A stretch of 58,423 bases of DNA from Pseudomonadota bacterium (GTDB lineage Bacteria; Desulfobacterota; Desulfobacteria; Desulfobacterales; RPRI01), in assembly GCA_018817425.1 (NCBI GenBank), contig JAHITX010000094.1:1-58423 (forward strand), written 5' to 3'. A program made the position numbers and the translations under genes. The notes beneath the pieces are model-generated. The model did no database searches, had not been told where the DNA came from, and saw nothing but the letters and a program-made list of their open reading frames with translations. This document shows, one piece after another, positions 26,774 to 36,169 of the stretch. Numbering within the stretch: the stretch's first letter is position 1; each line of letters starts with the position of its first letter.

Positions 26774-28162
26774 GTGAAAATTCCTGACACACAAAACCAT
26801 ATCGCATCTTTTATCGAAAAATTAGAAAACGAAAAACTACCCCGGATGGTTGTTGATAGCTTTTTGTATTATTACCATAAAGTTATAAATGGTGAAACAG
26901 GTATAATATATGACAAAGATATTGAATGTATGAGGGAAAATGAAATCGTTTATTCAAATGATTTATCCGGATATTCGGTTTCGGGGAAAAAAGCGATAAA
27001 CAATACTGTCAGGATAGTGTTAAACGGTGGCCTGGGAACAAGTATGGGCTTAAGCAAAGCCAAATCACTTATTAAAGTAAGAGAAGGAAAAACATTCCTT
27101 GACATAATAGTACAGCAAGCTGAAAAAAGTAATATAAAACTTGCTTTTATGAACAGTTTCGGAACCGATAAAGATACATCTGATGCTTTACAGAAAATGG
27201 ATTTACCTGTCTTGCCCATTATGTTTCTTCAGCATAAGTACCCAAAAATACTTCGCAATAGCTTTGGCCCTGCGGTTTGGCCGGAAAACGCCAAAATGGA
27301 ATGGAACCCGCCCGGCCATGGAGATATTTATGCCGCTCTTTATACTTCAGGAGTGCTTGAACAACTAATCATGCAAGGAGTAAAATACGCTTTTATCTCA
27401 AATTCCGATAACCTGGGAGCTACAGTTGATGAAGCTATTTTGGGCTATTTTGCTCAAAACAATTTCCCTTTTTTGATGGAAGTATCAGACAGAACCCAAT
27501 CTGATTTAAAAGGCGGGCACATCGCAAGACACAAAAACGGTCATCTTATTTTGCGCGAGGCGGCACAATGTATTGATAGTGAGTTGGATGCTTTTAGAGA
27601 CATAAGTTGTTACAGTTTTTTTAATACAAACAATATCTGGATAAACATAGTATATTTGAAAGAACTTATTAGAGAAAAAGGATTTGTTTATCTTCCGTTA
27701 ATCTTGAACCCGAAAACTTTGGATCCAAGAAACGAGACCAGTCCTGAAGTATATCAGATAGAAACCGCTATGGGTTCTGCAATTTCTCTTTTTGACGGAG
27801 CAAATGCAGTAAGGGTTCCGAGGACAAGATTTTTTCCTGTTAAAAAATGCAGTGACCTGCTTGCGGTACGATCTGATTGCTATATGATCAGAGATGAAAA
27901 ACTAGTTTATAACCCTGAAAGAAAACTTCCTGAAATTCGAATAAACCTTGATTCCAGGTATTATGGCAAAATAGATCAATTTGATGACAGATTTAAAGAA
28001 GGAGTACCCTCCTTAGTAGAATGTGAATCTTTGTCAATACTTGGGGATGTTTTTTTTGAAAAAGATGTAAAAATTACTGGTAATATATCAATAAACAATA
28101 CAAGTAATACACCTGTACTAGTGGAAAGGAATTCGGTTATTGATAACAATATAACATTTTGA
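26774..28162 (+). CDS. UTP-glucose-1-phosphate uridylyltransferase family protein (eukaryote-like UDPGP)
   Basis: 462 residues. LNGGLGTSMGLSKAKSLIKV is the nucleotide-binding signature of the large UDPGP family rather than bacterial GalU. Further family parts are NSDNLGATVD, with the Asp for metal and UTP, and GGHIARH. It makes UDP-glucose or UDP-N-acetylhexosamine for envelope glycans. Start is GTG 26774 with GGAGA upstream. It converges on the diadenylate cyclase gene with only one base between stops. Confidence 0.9.
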   Translation: MKIPDTQNHIASFIEKLENEKLPRMVVDSFLYYYHKVINGETGIIYDKDIECMRENEIVYSNDLSGYSVSGKKAINNTVRIVLNGGLGTSMGLSKAKSLIKVREGKTFLDIIVQQAEKSNIKLAFMNSFGTDKDTSDALQKMDLPVLPIMFLQHKYPKILRNSFGPAVWPENAKMEWNPPGHGDIYAALYTSGVLEQLIMQGVKYAFISNSDNLGATVDEAILGYFAQNNFPFLMEVSDRTQSDLKGGHIARHKNGHLILREAAQCIDSELDAFRDISCYSFFNTNNIWINIVYLKELIREKGFVYLPLILNPKTLDPRNETSPEVYQIETAMGSAISLFDGANAVRVPRTRFFPVKKCSDLLAVRSDCYMIRDEKLVYNPERKLPEIRINLDSRYYGKIDQFDDRFKEGVPSLVECESLSILGDVFFEKDVKITGNISINNTSNTPVLVERNSVIDNNITF

Positions 28163-28163
28163 T

Positions 28164-29594
28164 TTATTTTGTTTTGACAGTATATTCCACGGTAACCATA
28201 TCATTTGAGCCTGGCGCAATTTTTAGAGAGGGTGGACTAAGAGCAAGTTTAACGGTAGTTGCTCCTGATTCATTAATATTGTTAAGATAAACCTTATACG
28301 TATTTGCAGTTTTAATCCCATCCAGAGTACGCCTTACACCCACCACCTTGACTTTATCCGGAATAATTTTGACATTATCAAGCATTAAGTTACTCGGAAG
28401 TTTTCCTGCCCAAACAACCTTTACCGGTAATTCTTTTATTGCAGAAGCTCCAAGTGTAACTTTAATGGCTGATGGATTAATTTTTTTCAGTACTATTCCA
28501 GGCGGAAGAGTTACGTTTTTATCTGTTAGCAGGTAAGAGCTTTTTCCGGCAGCTGCTTTTGCCAGATCTATTCTGACTTTTAATTGTTCAGGCCGGATTG
28601 ATTTAATCAGAGAATCCGAACCCCCCATGTTGAGAATAACAGAATTTGCCGACGTATCCATAATTTCCAATTCTGAATCGCGATTCATATATTCAACAGG
28701 CACTTCAATATTAATAAGGGCTTCCAAACCTCTTGAGAAACTAAACCATACTCCCACAATAAAAAGAAATGAAACAAGAGCTGCAAAGAATATTTCAAGT
28801 TTTTCCTTGCGCTTATCATTATCAGGTTTTGGAGCGTCGCCCATATGCTCCATAAGCATACGCTCAAGATCCTTTTTTCGATTAACGCGATGTATTCCGG
28901 AATCTTTAGCTACGGAAACCGTGCCCCTTTCTTCGGAAACGGCTATAACCATTGCGTCGGTAGCTTCAGCCAGTCCAAGTGCTGCTCTGTGCCTTGTTCC
29001 ATAATGTGAAGGAAGATTATTTTTGTGTGAAAGAGGGAGAATGCAGGATACCTCTGCAACTCTATCTTTTCTGAGTATTGCAGCACCATCATGCACAGGG
29101 TTGTTGGGCCAGAAAATGCTCATTATCATTTCTTTGGAAATAACCCCGCGCCATGATAAACCGCCTTTTACATATTCTTCCAGATCGTCTTTTGCAGGAA
29201 ATACCAGCAGTGCTCCTATACGTTTATTAGCCAGTTCAAAAGCGCTTTCTGAAATTATTTCGACAGGTGTTATAGATGTTTTTTGTGGAAAACCCCATAA
29301 AAATGACTTTAAATTTTTTGCCTGCAATACAGTTCTGATTTCATTTCTAAAAACAACTATAATTATAAGCGCTGCAACAGCGGTAATGCCCTGAAGAGCC
29401 CAACTAGTTATTATAAGTTCTAAAGAAAAAGCTATCCTCTGGAAAAACCAGAGAAAGGCTATTACTATAAGAACCCGAAAAACGTTTGTTCCTCGAAAAA
29501 GGATATAGAATCTGAACAGGATGTAGCTGTTTAATATAATATCAACTACATCCTGCCACCCGATTGTTGAAAAAAATGAAAAATAATTATACAT
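28164..29594 (-). CDS. Diadenylate cyclase CdaA fused to YbbR (CdaR-like) domains
   Basis: 476 residues. Three membrane segments in residues 15-85 precede a DisA_N cyclase domain with HDGAAIL (DGA at 169-171) and RHRAALG (RHR at 201-203), the substrate-binding motifs that make cyclic di-AMP from two ATP. A fourth membrane segment (about 267-287) leads to two YbbR domains (about 290-380 and 385-470), which would lie outside the cytoplasm. In Firmicutes CdaA and its regulator CdaR are separate neighbouring genes; here both are in one chain. No glmM follows. All catalytic motifs are intact. Confidence 0.92.
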   Translation of the reverse strand: MYNYFSFFSTIGWQDVVDIILNSYILFRFYILFRGTNVFRVLIVIAFLWFFQRIAFSLELIITSWALQGITAVAALIIIVVFRNEIRTVLQAKNLKSFLWGFPQKTSITPVEIISESAFELANKRIGALLVFPAKDDLEEYVKGGLSWRGVISKEMIMSIFWPNNPVHDGAAILRKDRVAEVSCILPLSHKNNLPSHYGTRHRAALGLAEATDAMVIAVSEERGTVSVAKDSGIHRVNRKKDLERMLMEHMGDAPKPDNDKRKEKLEIFFAALVSFLFIVGVWFSFSRGLEALINIEVPVEYMNRDSELEIMDTSANSVILNMGGSDSLIKSIRPEQLKVRIDLAKAAAGKSSYLLTDKNVTLPPGIVLKKINPSAIKVTLGASAIKELPVKVVWAGKLPSNLMLDNVKIIPDKVKVVGVRRTLDGIKTANTYKVYLNNINESGATTVKLALSPPSLKIAPGSNDMVTVEYTVKTK

Positions 29595-29614
29595 AGTTAT
29601 TATTCAGGTTATTG

Positions 29615-29740
29615 GGTTCAAGGTTCAAAGTTCAAGGTTCAAGGTTCAAAGTTCAAAGTTCACGGTTCAAGGTTCAAGGTTCAAAGTTCAAAGTTCACGG
29701 TTCACGGTTCAAAGTTCACGGTTCAAGGTTCACGGTTCAC
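29615..29740 (+). repeat. Tandem heptamer array, 18 units of (G/A)GTTCA(A/C)
   Basis: Exactly 18 consecutive 7-bp units of three forms: GGTTCAA, AGTTCAA, AGTTCAC/GGTTCAC. The unit never breaks phase. It starts 21 bases upstream of the cyclase gene start and could vary in length. Confidence 0.95.
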
Positions 29741-29992
29741 GGTTGATTGCGTTGAACCCTTCATATATAAATACCGGAGTCATATGGGTAAACGTTTTGA
29801 GTAAATTCACAAGCCGGTTGCCAGGCCTCAATGCCTTTGAAATGTTCAATTCTCATCGCTCTCTAACAGGGCAAGTAATCAAAATTAAATTATAGCAGTT
29901 AGTTAGATTTATCAACAAGAAATTATAAAATTGCAGTAATTTTATAATTCTATATGGGAATCGTATCCTTGGACTCCGGAACCGGTTTCTTA
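29741..29992. other. Gap between heptamer array and methyltransferase promoter
   Basis: No gene or clear repeat. It may contain the promoter of the minus-strand cyclase gene upstream of the array, in which case the array is in the 5' leader of that message. Confidence 0.35.
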
Positions 29993-30021
29993 TTGACATA
30001 ATATACTAATATCCATATATA
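29993..30021 (+). promoter_or_regulatory. Consensus-like sigma70 promoter abutting the methyltransferase start
   Basis: TTGACA (29993-29998), 17-bp spacer, TATATA (30016-30021). The predicted start of transcription, about 7 bases on, coincides with the ATG at 30028, and no ribosome site fits between. This suggests a leaderless message. Confidence 0.6.
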
Positions 30022-30027
30022 TTTCAT

Positions 30028-30627
30028 ATGGATATTAATGAACTTAAGCAGGTAAACGACCTTTGGATAAATATATATCCATACCTTGTTTCACAACTAA
30101 TGGAAAGCTATCTGAAAAACAGTGGAGAAGTTTTGGAACTCGGCCCTTTTTCAGGTGGTATTTCGGTTGAGCTATTAAAATTATACCCTGAATTTAATAT
30201 AACAATTGCAGATAATTCAAAGGAAGTGCTGAAATATTTAAAACAGGAGATTTCAATTTCCGGCTGCTGCCATAAAATAAACTTTAAGCAAACGGAGTTC
30301 AATCACCTTGACTTTGATGATGCTCAATTTGATTTGGTAATATTAAGAGGAGCCTTTTTTTTCTTAAATGAAAAGAATAACTTTCTTGGTGAAATATTTC
30401 GCATTTTAAAACCCGGAGGCATGGCCTTTGTGGGCGGTGGATTCGGAAAAGACACTCCGCAAAAGATAATAGACGAAATTGCTGATGAATCCCGCAGATT
30501 AAATGATAATTTGGGAAGACGAAGGATCAGCATAAAAGAACTGGAAAAGATTGTAAAAGATTCGGAATTAACAAGCAAATGCAAAATTGCAGAACAAGGA
30601 GGTATATGGTTAATTATCAAAAAATAA
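30028..30627 (+). CDS. Class I SAM-dependent methyltransferase
   Basis: 199 residues. Motif I VLELGPFSGG at about 36-45, motif II acidic end ITIADNS, motif IV FDLVILRGAFFF and motif VI LKPGGMAFVGG define a Rossmann-fold methyltransferase of the UbiE/SmtA type. The substrate is not apparent. It lies behind a strong promoter-like sequence with no visible Shine-Dalgarno. Next gene (DUF1015) starts 117 bases on. Confidence 0.85.
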   Translation: MDINELKQVNDLWINIYPYLVSQLMESYLKNSGEVLELGPFSGGISVELLKLYPEFNITIADNSKEVLKYLKQEISISGCCHKINFKQTEFNHLDFDDAQFDLVILRGAFFFLNEKNNFLGEIFRILKPGGMAFVGGGFGKDTPQKIIDEIADESRRLNDNLGRRRISIKELEKIVKDSELTSKCKIAEQGGIWLIIKK

Positions 30628-30744
30628 TACTCCTTTTTTTATCTCACCGGCATATTTTGAAAATCTTTTGCTTGAACAGTCAGATTCTTTCTAGTATCAG
30701 TTCCGTAAATTCTTTTATCAATCAACAGGGAAGGAAAAATAAAA

Positions 30745-32070
30745 ATGGCAAATGTAATCCCTTTCAGTGGGATTCTTTACAACCCGGAAAAGATCGGCGA
30801 TTTGGCAGATGTTACAACACCTCCGTATGATGTTATTTCTAAAGAAGAACAGATAAATTTTCATAACAAACATCCTCAAAACATAATCCGCCTTATTCTG
30901 GGCACTGAAACAAAGGAAGATAATGAAGAAAATAGCCGCTATACAAGGGCAGCGGCTTTTTTTAACAATTGGCTTTTAGAAGAAACTCTTATTACAGATA
31001 AAAGTCCTGCTTATTATCTTACTGCTGTTGATTTTATGGTTGAAGGCAAAATGTTCAGGCGTTTTGGTCTTACAGCCTTAGTTGGTCTTGAGCCTTTCGA
31101 AAAGGGAATTATCCTTCCTCACGAGAAAACTTATTCAAAGACCAAGTCGGAACGACTAAAACTTATGAAAGCCTGTCATGCCAATTTCAGCCCGATTTTT
31201 TCCCTGTATTCAGGTAAAATTGACGCCCTTAATATTATAGAAAAGAAAGCTTCCGAAAGCTCTGCAGATTTTGATTTCACAGATGGCAAAGGTCACCGTC
31301 AAAGACTTTGGAAAATAACCGATGCTAATATACAGGAAAGTATTACATCAGCCTTTAATGATAAAATTCTTTATATTGCCGATGGACACCACCGGTATGA
31401 AACTGCTTTAAACTACAAGGAGTGGGTATCAAAAAACAATCCTGAGTTTTCACCAACACATCCTGCCAATTTTATAATGATGTTTATCTGTAGTATGGAA
31501 GATCCCGGAATGATTATACTGCCGGCTCACCGTTTGTTAAGCGGCGTAGATGCTAAAACCCTTTCCGGCTTTGTGCAAAAGGCCTCGGAGTATTTTGATA
31601 TTACAACAATTGCAACCGATACTAATGATATTGAAAAAGCAAAAGATCAATTTATCTCATCACTAAGATCGGAAGAGCCAAAAAATAAAATCGGAGTACT
31701 TCTGAAAAGCAGTAATGATTTTTACATTCTCTCTACTAAAACGGGAATTATGAAGAAATTGTTTGGAGATGAATTATCCGAATCTCTTATGGATCTTGAT
31801 GTAACAGTACTTACAAGGCTTATTCTTACCGAAGTCCTTGGATTTGATCAAACAGGTTTAGATAATGAAAATCTTATTTCTTATTCAAGCTCCGATAAAG
31901 AAGCAATGGAAAAAACAATTTCCGGCAAATACGATATTGCTTTTATATTAAATCCCACAAAGATAGAACAGGTACAAAGAATTGCCGGGGAAGGCCTGAT
32001 TATGCCGAGAAAATCAACATATTTCTATCCAAAGGTTATAACAGGCCAGGTTTTGAATAAACTTTTTTGA
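30745..32070 (+). CDS. DUF1015 family protein
   Basis: 441 residues with DUF1015 features: TTPPYDVI near the N-terminus, HPQNIIRLILG, ILPHEKTYSKTKSERLKLMKA (read in parts), and IADGHHRYETAL in the middle. The family is widespread in anaerobes. No reaction is established for it here. No membrane segment or signal. AGGAA precedes ATG 30745. Confidence 0.88.
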   Translation: MANVIPFSGILYNPEKIGDLADVTTPPYDVISKEEQINFHNKHPQNIIRLILGTETKEDNEENSRYTRAAAFFNNWLLEETLITDKSPAYYLTAVDFMVEGKMFRRFGLTALVGLEPFEKGIILPHEKTYSKTKSERLKLMKACHANFSPIFSLYSGKIDALNIIEKKASESSADFDFTDGKGHRQRLWKITDANIQESITSAFNDKILYIADGHHRYETALNYKEWVSKNNPEFSPTHPANFIMMFICSMEDPGMIILPAHRLLSGVDAKTLSGFVQKASEYFDITTIATDTNDIEKAKDQFISSLRSEEPKNKIGVLLKSSNDFYILSTKTGIMKKLFGDELSESLMDLDVTVLTRLILTEVLGFDQTGLDNENLISYSSSDKEAMEKTISGKYDIAFILNPTKIEQVQRIAGEGLIMPRKSTYFYPKVITGQVLNKLF

Positions 32071-32207
32071 CTTTGGCTCTAAATACTTCTTGCTTATTAC
32101 CGGAGAATAATTCTTCTGCTCTCATTTGGCCGGGGTTTGTCCGCATTTACCCTATTATATGAGAACTGAGAATAATGAATAAAATATATTATAACAAGGA
32201 GCTACGC

Positions 32208-32414
32208 ATGGAATATATTAATACCGTAAATATAATTACAGCAATAGTAGTATTCCTGATGATCTATAATTTAACAAAAGTATTCACTGCAAGTATTGGT
32301 GAGAATCGTGTGTTCTATGTCATAGCGTTCATAGTTCTTGGTGCAGGTTTATATTTTTGGAAAAGTGGCGCTGCGTCTGAAATAATTGCAAATATATCCG
32401 GAGTAATGAAATAA
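32208..32414 (+). CDS. Small membrane protein, unknown
   Basis: 68 residues from ATG 32208, chosen because AAGGAG lies 6 bases upstream; an ATG at 32175 has no site. Two hydrophobic segments (about 5-24 and 34-50) with a short charged linker. No family recognised. It ends 12 bases before the stop of the convergent kinase gene. Confidence 0.6.
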   Translation: MEYINTVNIITAIVVFLMIYNLTKVFTASIGENRVFYVIAFIVLGAGLYFWKSGAASEIIANISGVMK

Positions 32415-32426
32415 GAAGAAAAGCCT

Positions 32427-34007
32427 TTAATAAAAGTCCTTTACCTTTTCTGCGAGCAGCATGATATCAACAGGAGTTTCGGTATCTATAGTAATTGCCC
32501 GATCTTTTTCTCTTTTGTCAAGCGGCTGCCATTTTGCAATCTGTTGTTCCAATACTGAAAGGTCGGCATCAGATACATTTTTTTCACGCTTTATTATTCG
32601 CTGACGTAAAGTATCATGTGTGGCTAAGAATTCGAGAATGATAAACGGTACTTTCTTTGCTTCCGCCAATTCTCTAAATTTCCCACGTTCTTCAAATTTA
32701 AGAAATGCCGCATCAACAATCACCGGATAACCGGTATCCAATATCTTTTCTGCAAGCCCGGCAAGTTTATCATAAGTCTTTTTTGTCGCCTCAGGACTAT
32801 ATATATTTTGACAGTAAGTTGTCTCAATGCTTTCTTTCCGGCTTATCCCAAAGATTCTTTTGCGTTCAACATCTGAACGTATGCGGATTGCATCCATTTG
32901 CTCAAGTAGTTGCATAGTTATCGTGCTTTTACCCGATGCTGACAGTCCGCGGGTGATTATAAGTTTAGGAGCAGATATTTTAGAAGAACTCTTTGCAAGT
33001 TGGAGATAATTGAAGAACTCTTTTTCGGCTTCTGCTTTTTCTTCTTCGCTGATATCCTGTTGCCCGGCCCTTATTGCAGCTATTTTGGTACGCACAAGCG
33101 CTCTGTAAACCAGATAAAATGGCAAAACCCTAACACCTGCATAATCTCCGCTTTCTTCCAGGTAAACGTTCAAAAAGCGTCTTGATAGTTGAGGATGCAT
33201 ACGTGCCTCAAAATCCATGACAAGAAATGCAATTTCACTTATCACATCAATCCACCTAAGGTCCGGATCAAATTCTATGCAATCAAATACTACAGGTGTA
33301 TTATTTATCCAGGCGATGTTTCTTAAATGCATATCTCCGTGACATTCACGGATAAATCCTTCGGCTTTGCGCTTTATAAAAACAGGCTTAAGCTCATCAA
33401 AAAAGGATTTACACCAGGCTTCCAATTCATTGCTCAGGGGATGTTCAGCCTTTTTTCTATTTTTATTAATTTGAATAAAATTATTTTCAACAGGTTTTCT
33501 GATGTGTTCCGGGTCTCCGTAAGTACTGTCTTTTGAGGCAACCATTGTCTTTTTGTGAAAATCAGCAACCAAGCGGGCAATGGTATCAATATGAAAAGTT
33601 CCGATTTCACCGCTTGCCAGCATGCGATCAAGTTGCACTTCCTGCGGAAACTGAAGCATTCTTACAGCAAACTCAACAGGCTTTCCTGTTCCATTTAAAA
33701 CAGGTTTTTCCGGTGTACCAGTAATAGTTACAAGCTCCAGATACATTTGCGGTGCAAGTCTTTGGTTTAGGCGAAGTTCTTCTTTACAAAGAAAATGCCT
33801 TTTTTCAAGGGTAGAAAAATCAAGAAAACCGAGGTTAACAGGCTTTTTGATTTTATAAGCAAAATCTCCTGTGAGGATAATCCATGAGGCATGCGTTTCG
33901 ATCAGATGGCAATCATTTACCGCATGATCGTATATAACCGGATTCATCAAAGCCAAAATTAAACCGGAGGATGGTTTTTTGCTGTATAGTAATTCAATTG
34001 ATTCCAA
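32427..34007 (-). CDS. APH-like kinase domain fused to AAA/gluconate-kinase-like P-loop domain
   Basis: 526 residues. The first 330 resemble aminoglycoside-phosphotransferase-fold proteins: CHGDMHLRNI is the catalytic loop and VFDCIEFDPDLRWID the metal-binding segment. The last 170 are a P-loop kinase with RGLSASGKST Walker A near residue 360. The combination is a known two-domain bacterial arrangement of unknown substrate. Start ATG 34007. It is monocistronic, between two small intergenic repeats, and predicted cytoplasmic. Confidence 0.82.
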   Translation of the reverse strand: MESIELLYSKKPSSGLILALMNPVIYDHAVNDCHLIETHASWIILTGDFAYKIKKPVNLGFLDFSTLEKRHFLCKEELRLNQRLAPQMYLELVTITGTPEKPVLNGTGKPVEFAVRMLQFPQEVQLDRMLASGEIGTFHIDTIARLVADFHKKTMVASKDSTYGDPEHIRKPVENNFIQINKNRKKAEHPLSNELEAWCKSFFDELKPVFIKRKAEGFIRECHGDMHLRNIAWINNTPVVFDCIEFDPDLRWIDVISEIAFLVMDFEARMHPQLSRRFLNVYLEESGDYAGVRVLPFYLVYRALVRTKIAAIRAGQQDISEEEKAEAEKEFFNYLQLAKSSSKISAPKLIITRGLSASGKSTITMQLLEQMDAIRIRSDVERKRIFGISRKESIETTYCQNIYSPEATKKTYDKLAGLAEKILDTGYPVIVDAAFLKFEERGKFRELAEAKKVPFIILEFLATHDTLRQRIIKREKNVSDADLSVLEQQIAKWQPLDKREKDRAITIDTETPVDIMLLAEKVKDFY

Positions 34008-34079
34008 CAGATAACCTTAGTAACACTGTTTGTATTCCCCTCACTCTGACTATTTTCGCAAGAAGAAAGGAAAGTCTTT

Positions 34080-34190
34080 AAATTCCCCCTTAACAAAGGG
34101 GTGTAGGGGGTTGTTTAGTAGCAGAGTTTTATTGGTAGTACTTTCAATTTTATACAACCCCCTTTGTCCCCCTTTTATAAGGGGGAATTT
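34080..34190. repeat. Palindromic dispersed element (111 bp)
   Basis: Begins AAATTCCCCCTTA and ends TAAGGGGGAATTT, with additional pairing inside (GGGGGTTGT / ACAACCCCC). Similar CCCCCTT-rich palindromes are common intergenic repeats in many bacteria. No open frame. Target duplications were not evident. Confidence 0.75.
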
Positions 34191-34317
34191 GAGAGTAGTG
34201 TGCAGCAATAACATCGATTACATTTTAGACCGGGTACATGGTTTACGCTTTTTGGTTTCAGGTAAATTCCAAATGTGGTTATACTACATAACGGTTTAGG
34301 AGCTTTTTACAAAATCT

Positions 34318-35373
34318 TTAAATAATGTCGGGCCAAAAAGGCTTAATAGCAATTTTGACCTGTTTGATCCTTGAGGATATTGCATTGCTATCGATTTTTT
34401 CATCAAGTAAAGCCCTTCCTTTAAAAAGACTGTTTTCGCCCAGAAGCTCTATCAATACAGCCTTTACCGAGTCACGAAGGCCATTAAGATTGTAACCGCC
34501 TTCCAGTATGAAAAGCGCTTTTCCTTCACAGACTTTTTCGGCAAGCTCTAATATAATTTTTGCAAGGTGGGCAAAACCTTGGGGGGTAACTCTCATTCCT
34601 CCAAGCGGGTCATCAAAGTAAGTGTCAAATCCCGCAGAAACCAGTATTAACTGAGGCTTGTATTCCAGGGTGATCGGCTTTAAAATATCTAAAAAAATTT
34701 CGGCATATTCATCATCACCGGCACCCGGCGAAAGGGGTACATTTATATTAAACCCTTCTCCTTTACCATCTCCCAACTCATTCAAATCGCCTGTTCCAGG
34801 ATAGTAGGGGTATTGGTGAGTGGAAAAATAGAGTACCTTTGGGTCATCATAAAAAGATCGCTGAGTGCCATTGCCGTGATGAATATCCCAGTCTATTATA
34901 AGAATACGCTCCAGATTATATTTTTCGATAGCGTATTTTGCTCCTATGGCAACATTATTGAAAAGACAAAAACCCATAGCCCGATCATACTCTGCATGGT
35001 GACCCGGAGGTCTTACAAAAGCAAATCCGTTATCGATCTTATTTTGCATCAATTTATCTATCAGCTCCAGAAAACCGCCGGCAGCACGGGAAGCCGCCTC
35101 CCATGATCTTGGAGAAGTATAAGTATCCGGATCAAGCATTACTCTTGACCTTGTTTTAGTAGAAGCCACTCTTGAAATGTATTCGGGCGTGTGTATATAT
35201 CCCAGCTCTTCTCTTGTGGCATCGCGCGGCTTTATATCGACAAACTTTCCCGCCATATCTTTTTCTTCAAGCATTTCATAAATTGCTTCAAGCCGGTGAT
35301 GACTTTCGGGATGATAATCATCTGCGATATGTTCAAGATAAAGAGAATCTTTGATTATTCCTGTTTTAAGCAT
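34318..35373 (-). CDS. Histone deacetylase-family (acetoin-utilisation-like) amidohydrolase
   Basis: 351 residues from ATG 35373 with AAGGA upstream (TTG 35379 adds two residues). RPPGHHA, FNNVAIGA, IDWDIHHGNGTQ (zinc-binding Asp and His) and SAGFDTYFDDPLGG are the class II HDAC signatures. Such bacterial enzymes remove acetyl groups from lysines, polyamines or small molecules; the substrate is unknown. All zinc and charge-relay residues are visible. It is next to yebC on the same strand, 49 bases downstream. Confidence 0.92.
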   Translation of the reverse strand: MLKTGIIKDSLYLEHIADDYHPESHHRLEAIYEMLEEKDMAGKFVDIKPRDATREELGYIHTPEYISRVASTKTRSRVMLDPDTYTSPRSWEAASRAAGGFLELIDKLMQNKIDNGFAFVRPPGHHAEYDRAMGFCLFNNVAIGAKYAIEKYNLERILIIDWDIHHGNGTQRSFYDDPKVLYFSTHQYPYYPGTGDLNELGDGKGEGFNINVPLSPGAGDDEYAEIFLDILKPITLEYKPQLILVSAGFDTYFDDPLGGMRVTPQGFAHLAKIILELAEKVCEGKALFILEGGYNLNGLRDSVKAVLIELLGENSLFKGRALLDEKIDSNAISSRIKQVKIAIKPFWPDII

Positions 35374-35422
35374 GGGCAATGTCCTTAAGAAATAATAGTC
35401 AATTAGCTATTACACCGAGGTT

Positions 35423-36160
35423 TCATGTCATGTCTTCCGGGATATCCGCATTTGTGTATACTTTTTGGACATCGTCAGAGTCTTCCAAAGTTTCCATAAG
35501 TCTTATCATTTTTTCCGCATCTTTACCTTCAAGATTTGTTGTGGTTTTGGGAAGCATGGTTATTTCCGACTCCTCACAAATGATAGAAGCATTATCTAAA
35601 GCGGTTTTTACCGTTTCAAAATCATCCGGAGCTGTGATAATTTCGAATACTTCAACATCTTCTCTTATATCTTCCGCACCTGCTTCAAGTGCGATTTCCA
35701 TAATAGTTTCTTCGCTCACATTTTCTTTTGATACAGTAATATACCCCTTTTTTTCAAACATCCAGCCCACGCAACCGTTCTCACCGAGATTTCCACCGCT
35801 TTTGCTGAAAATATGGCGTATATCTGCAACCGTCCTGTTTTTATTGTCCGTCAAAGACTCAACCAAAACCGCTGCTCCGGATGGGCCATATCCTTCGTAA
35901 GTGATTTCTTCATAACTTACGCCTTCAAGTTCGCCCGTTCCTTTTTTAATGGCTCTTTCGATGTTTTCCTTGGGCATGTTTTCTGCCTTTGCAGCAAGCA
36001 TTGCCGTTCTTAGTCTTGGGTTTGAATTAGGATCGCCTCCTCCCCCCATTCGTGCTGCAACCGTAATTTCTTTTATTATCTTAGTAAATGCTTTCCCACG
36101 CTTTGCGTCTGCCGCGCCTTTTTTGTGCTTTATGGAAGACCACTTGCTGTGACCTGACAT
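35423..36160 (-). CDS. yebC: YebC/TACO1-family regulatory protein
   Basis: 245 residues beginning [20 protein letters not shown] and containing [15 protein letters not shown] and [14 protein letters not shown], all diagnostic. YebC proteins act as transcription or translation factors; recent work on the family supports relief of ribosome stalling at proline-rich stretches. It follows rlmE by 9 bases. The usual neighbour ruvC is not present. Confidence 0.96.
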   Translation of the reverse strand: MSGHSKWSSIKHKKGAADAKRGKAFTKIIKEITVAARMGGGGDPNSNPRLRTAMLAAKAENMPKENIERAIKKGTGELEGVSYEEITYEGYGPSGAAVLVESLTDNKNRTVADIRHIFSKSGGNLGENGCVGWMFEKKGYITVSKENVSEETIMEIALEAGAEDIREDVEVFEIITAPDDFETVKTALDNASIICEESEITMLPKTTTNLEGKDAEKMIRLMETLEDSDDVQKVYTNADIPEDMT

Positions 36161-36169
36161 ACCAACCTC

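Noticed and set aside
29615-29740. Possible CRISPR array
   Set aside because: Units are 7 bp with no spacers.
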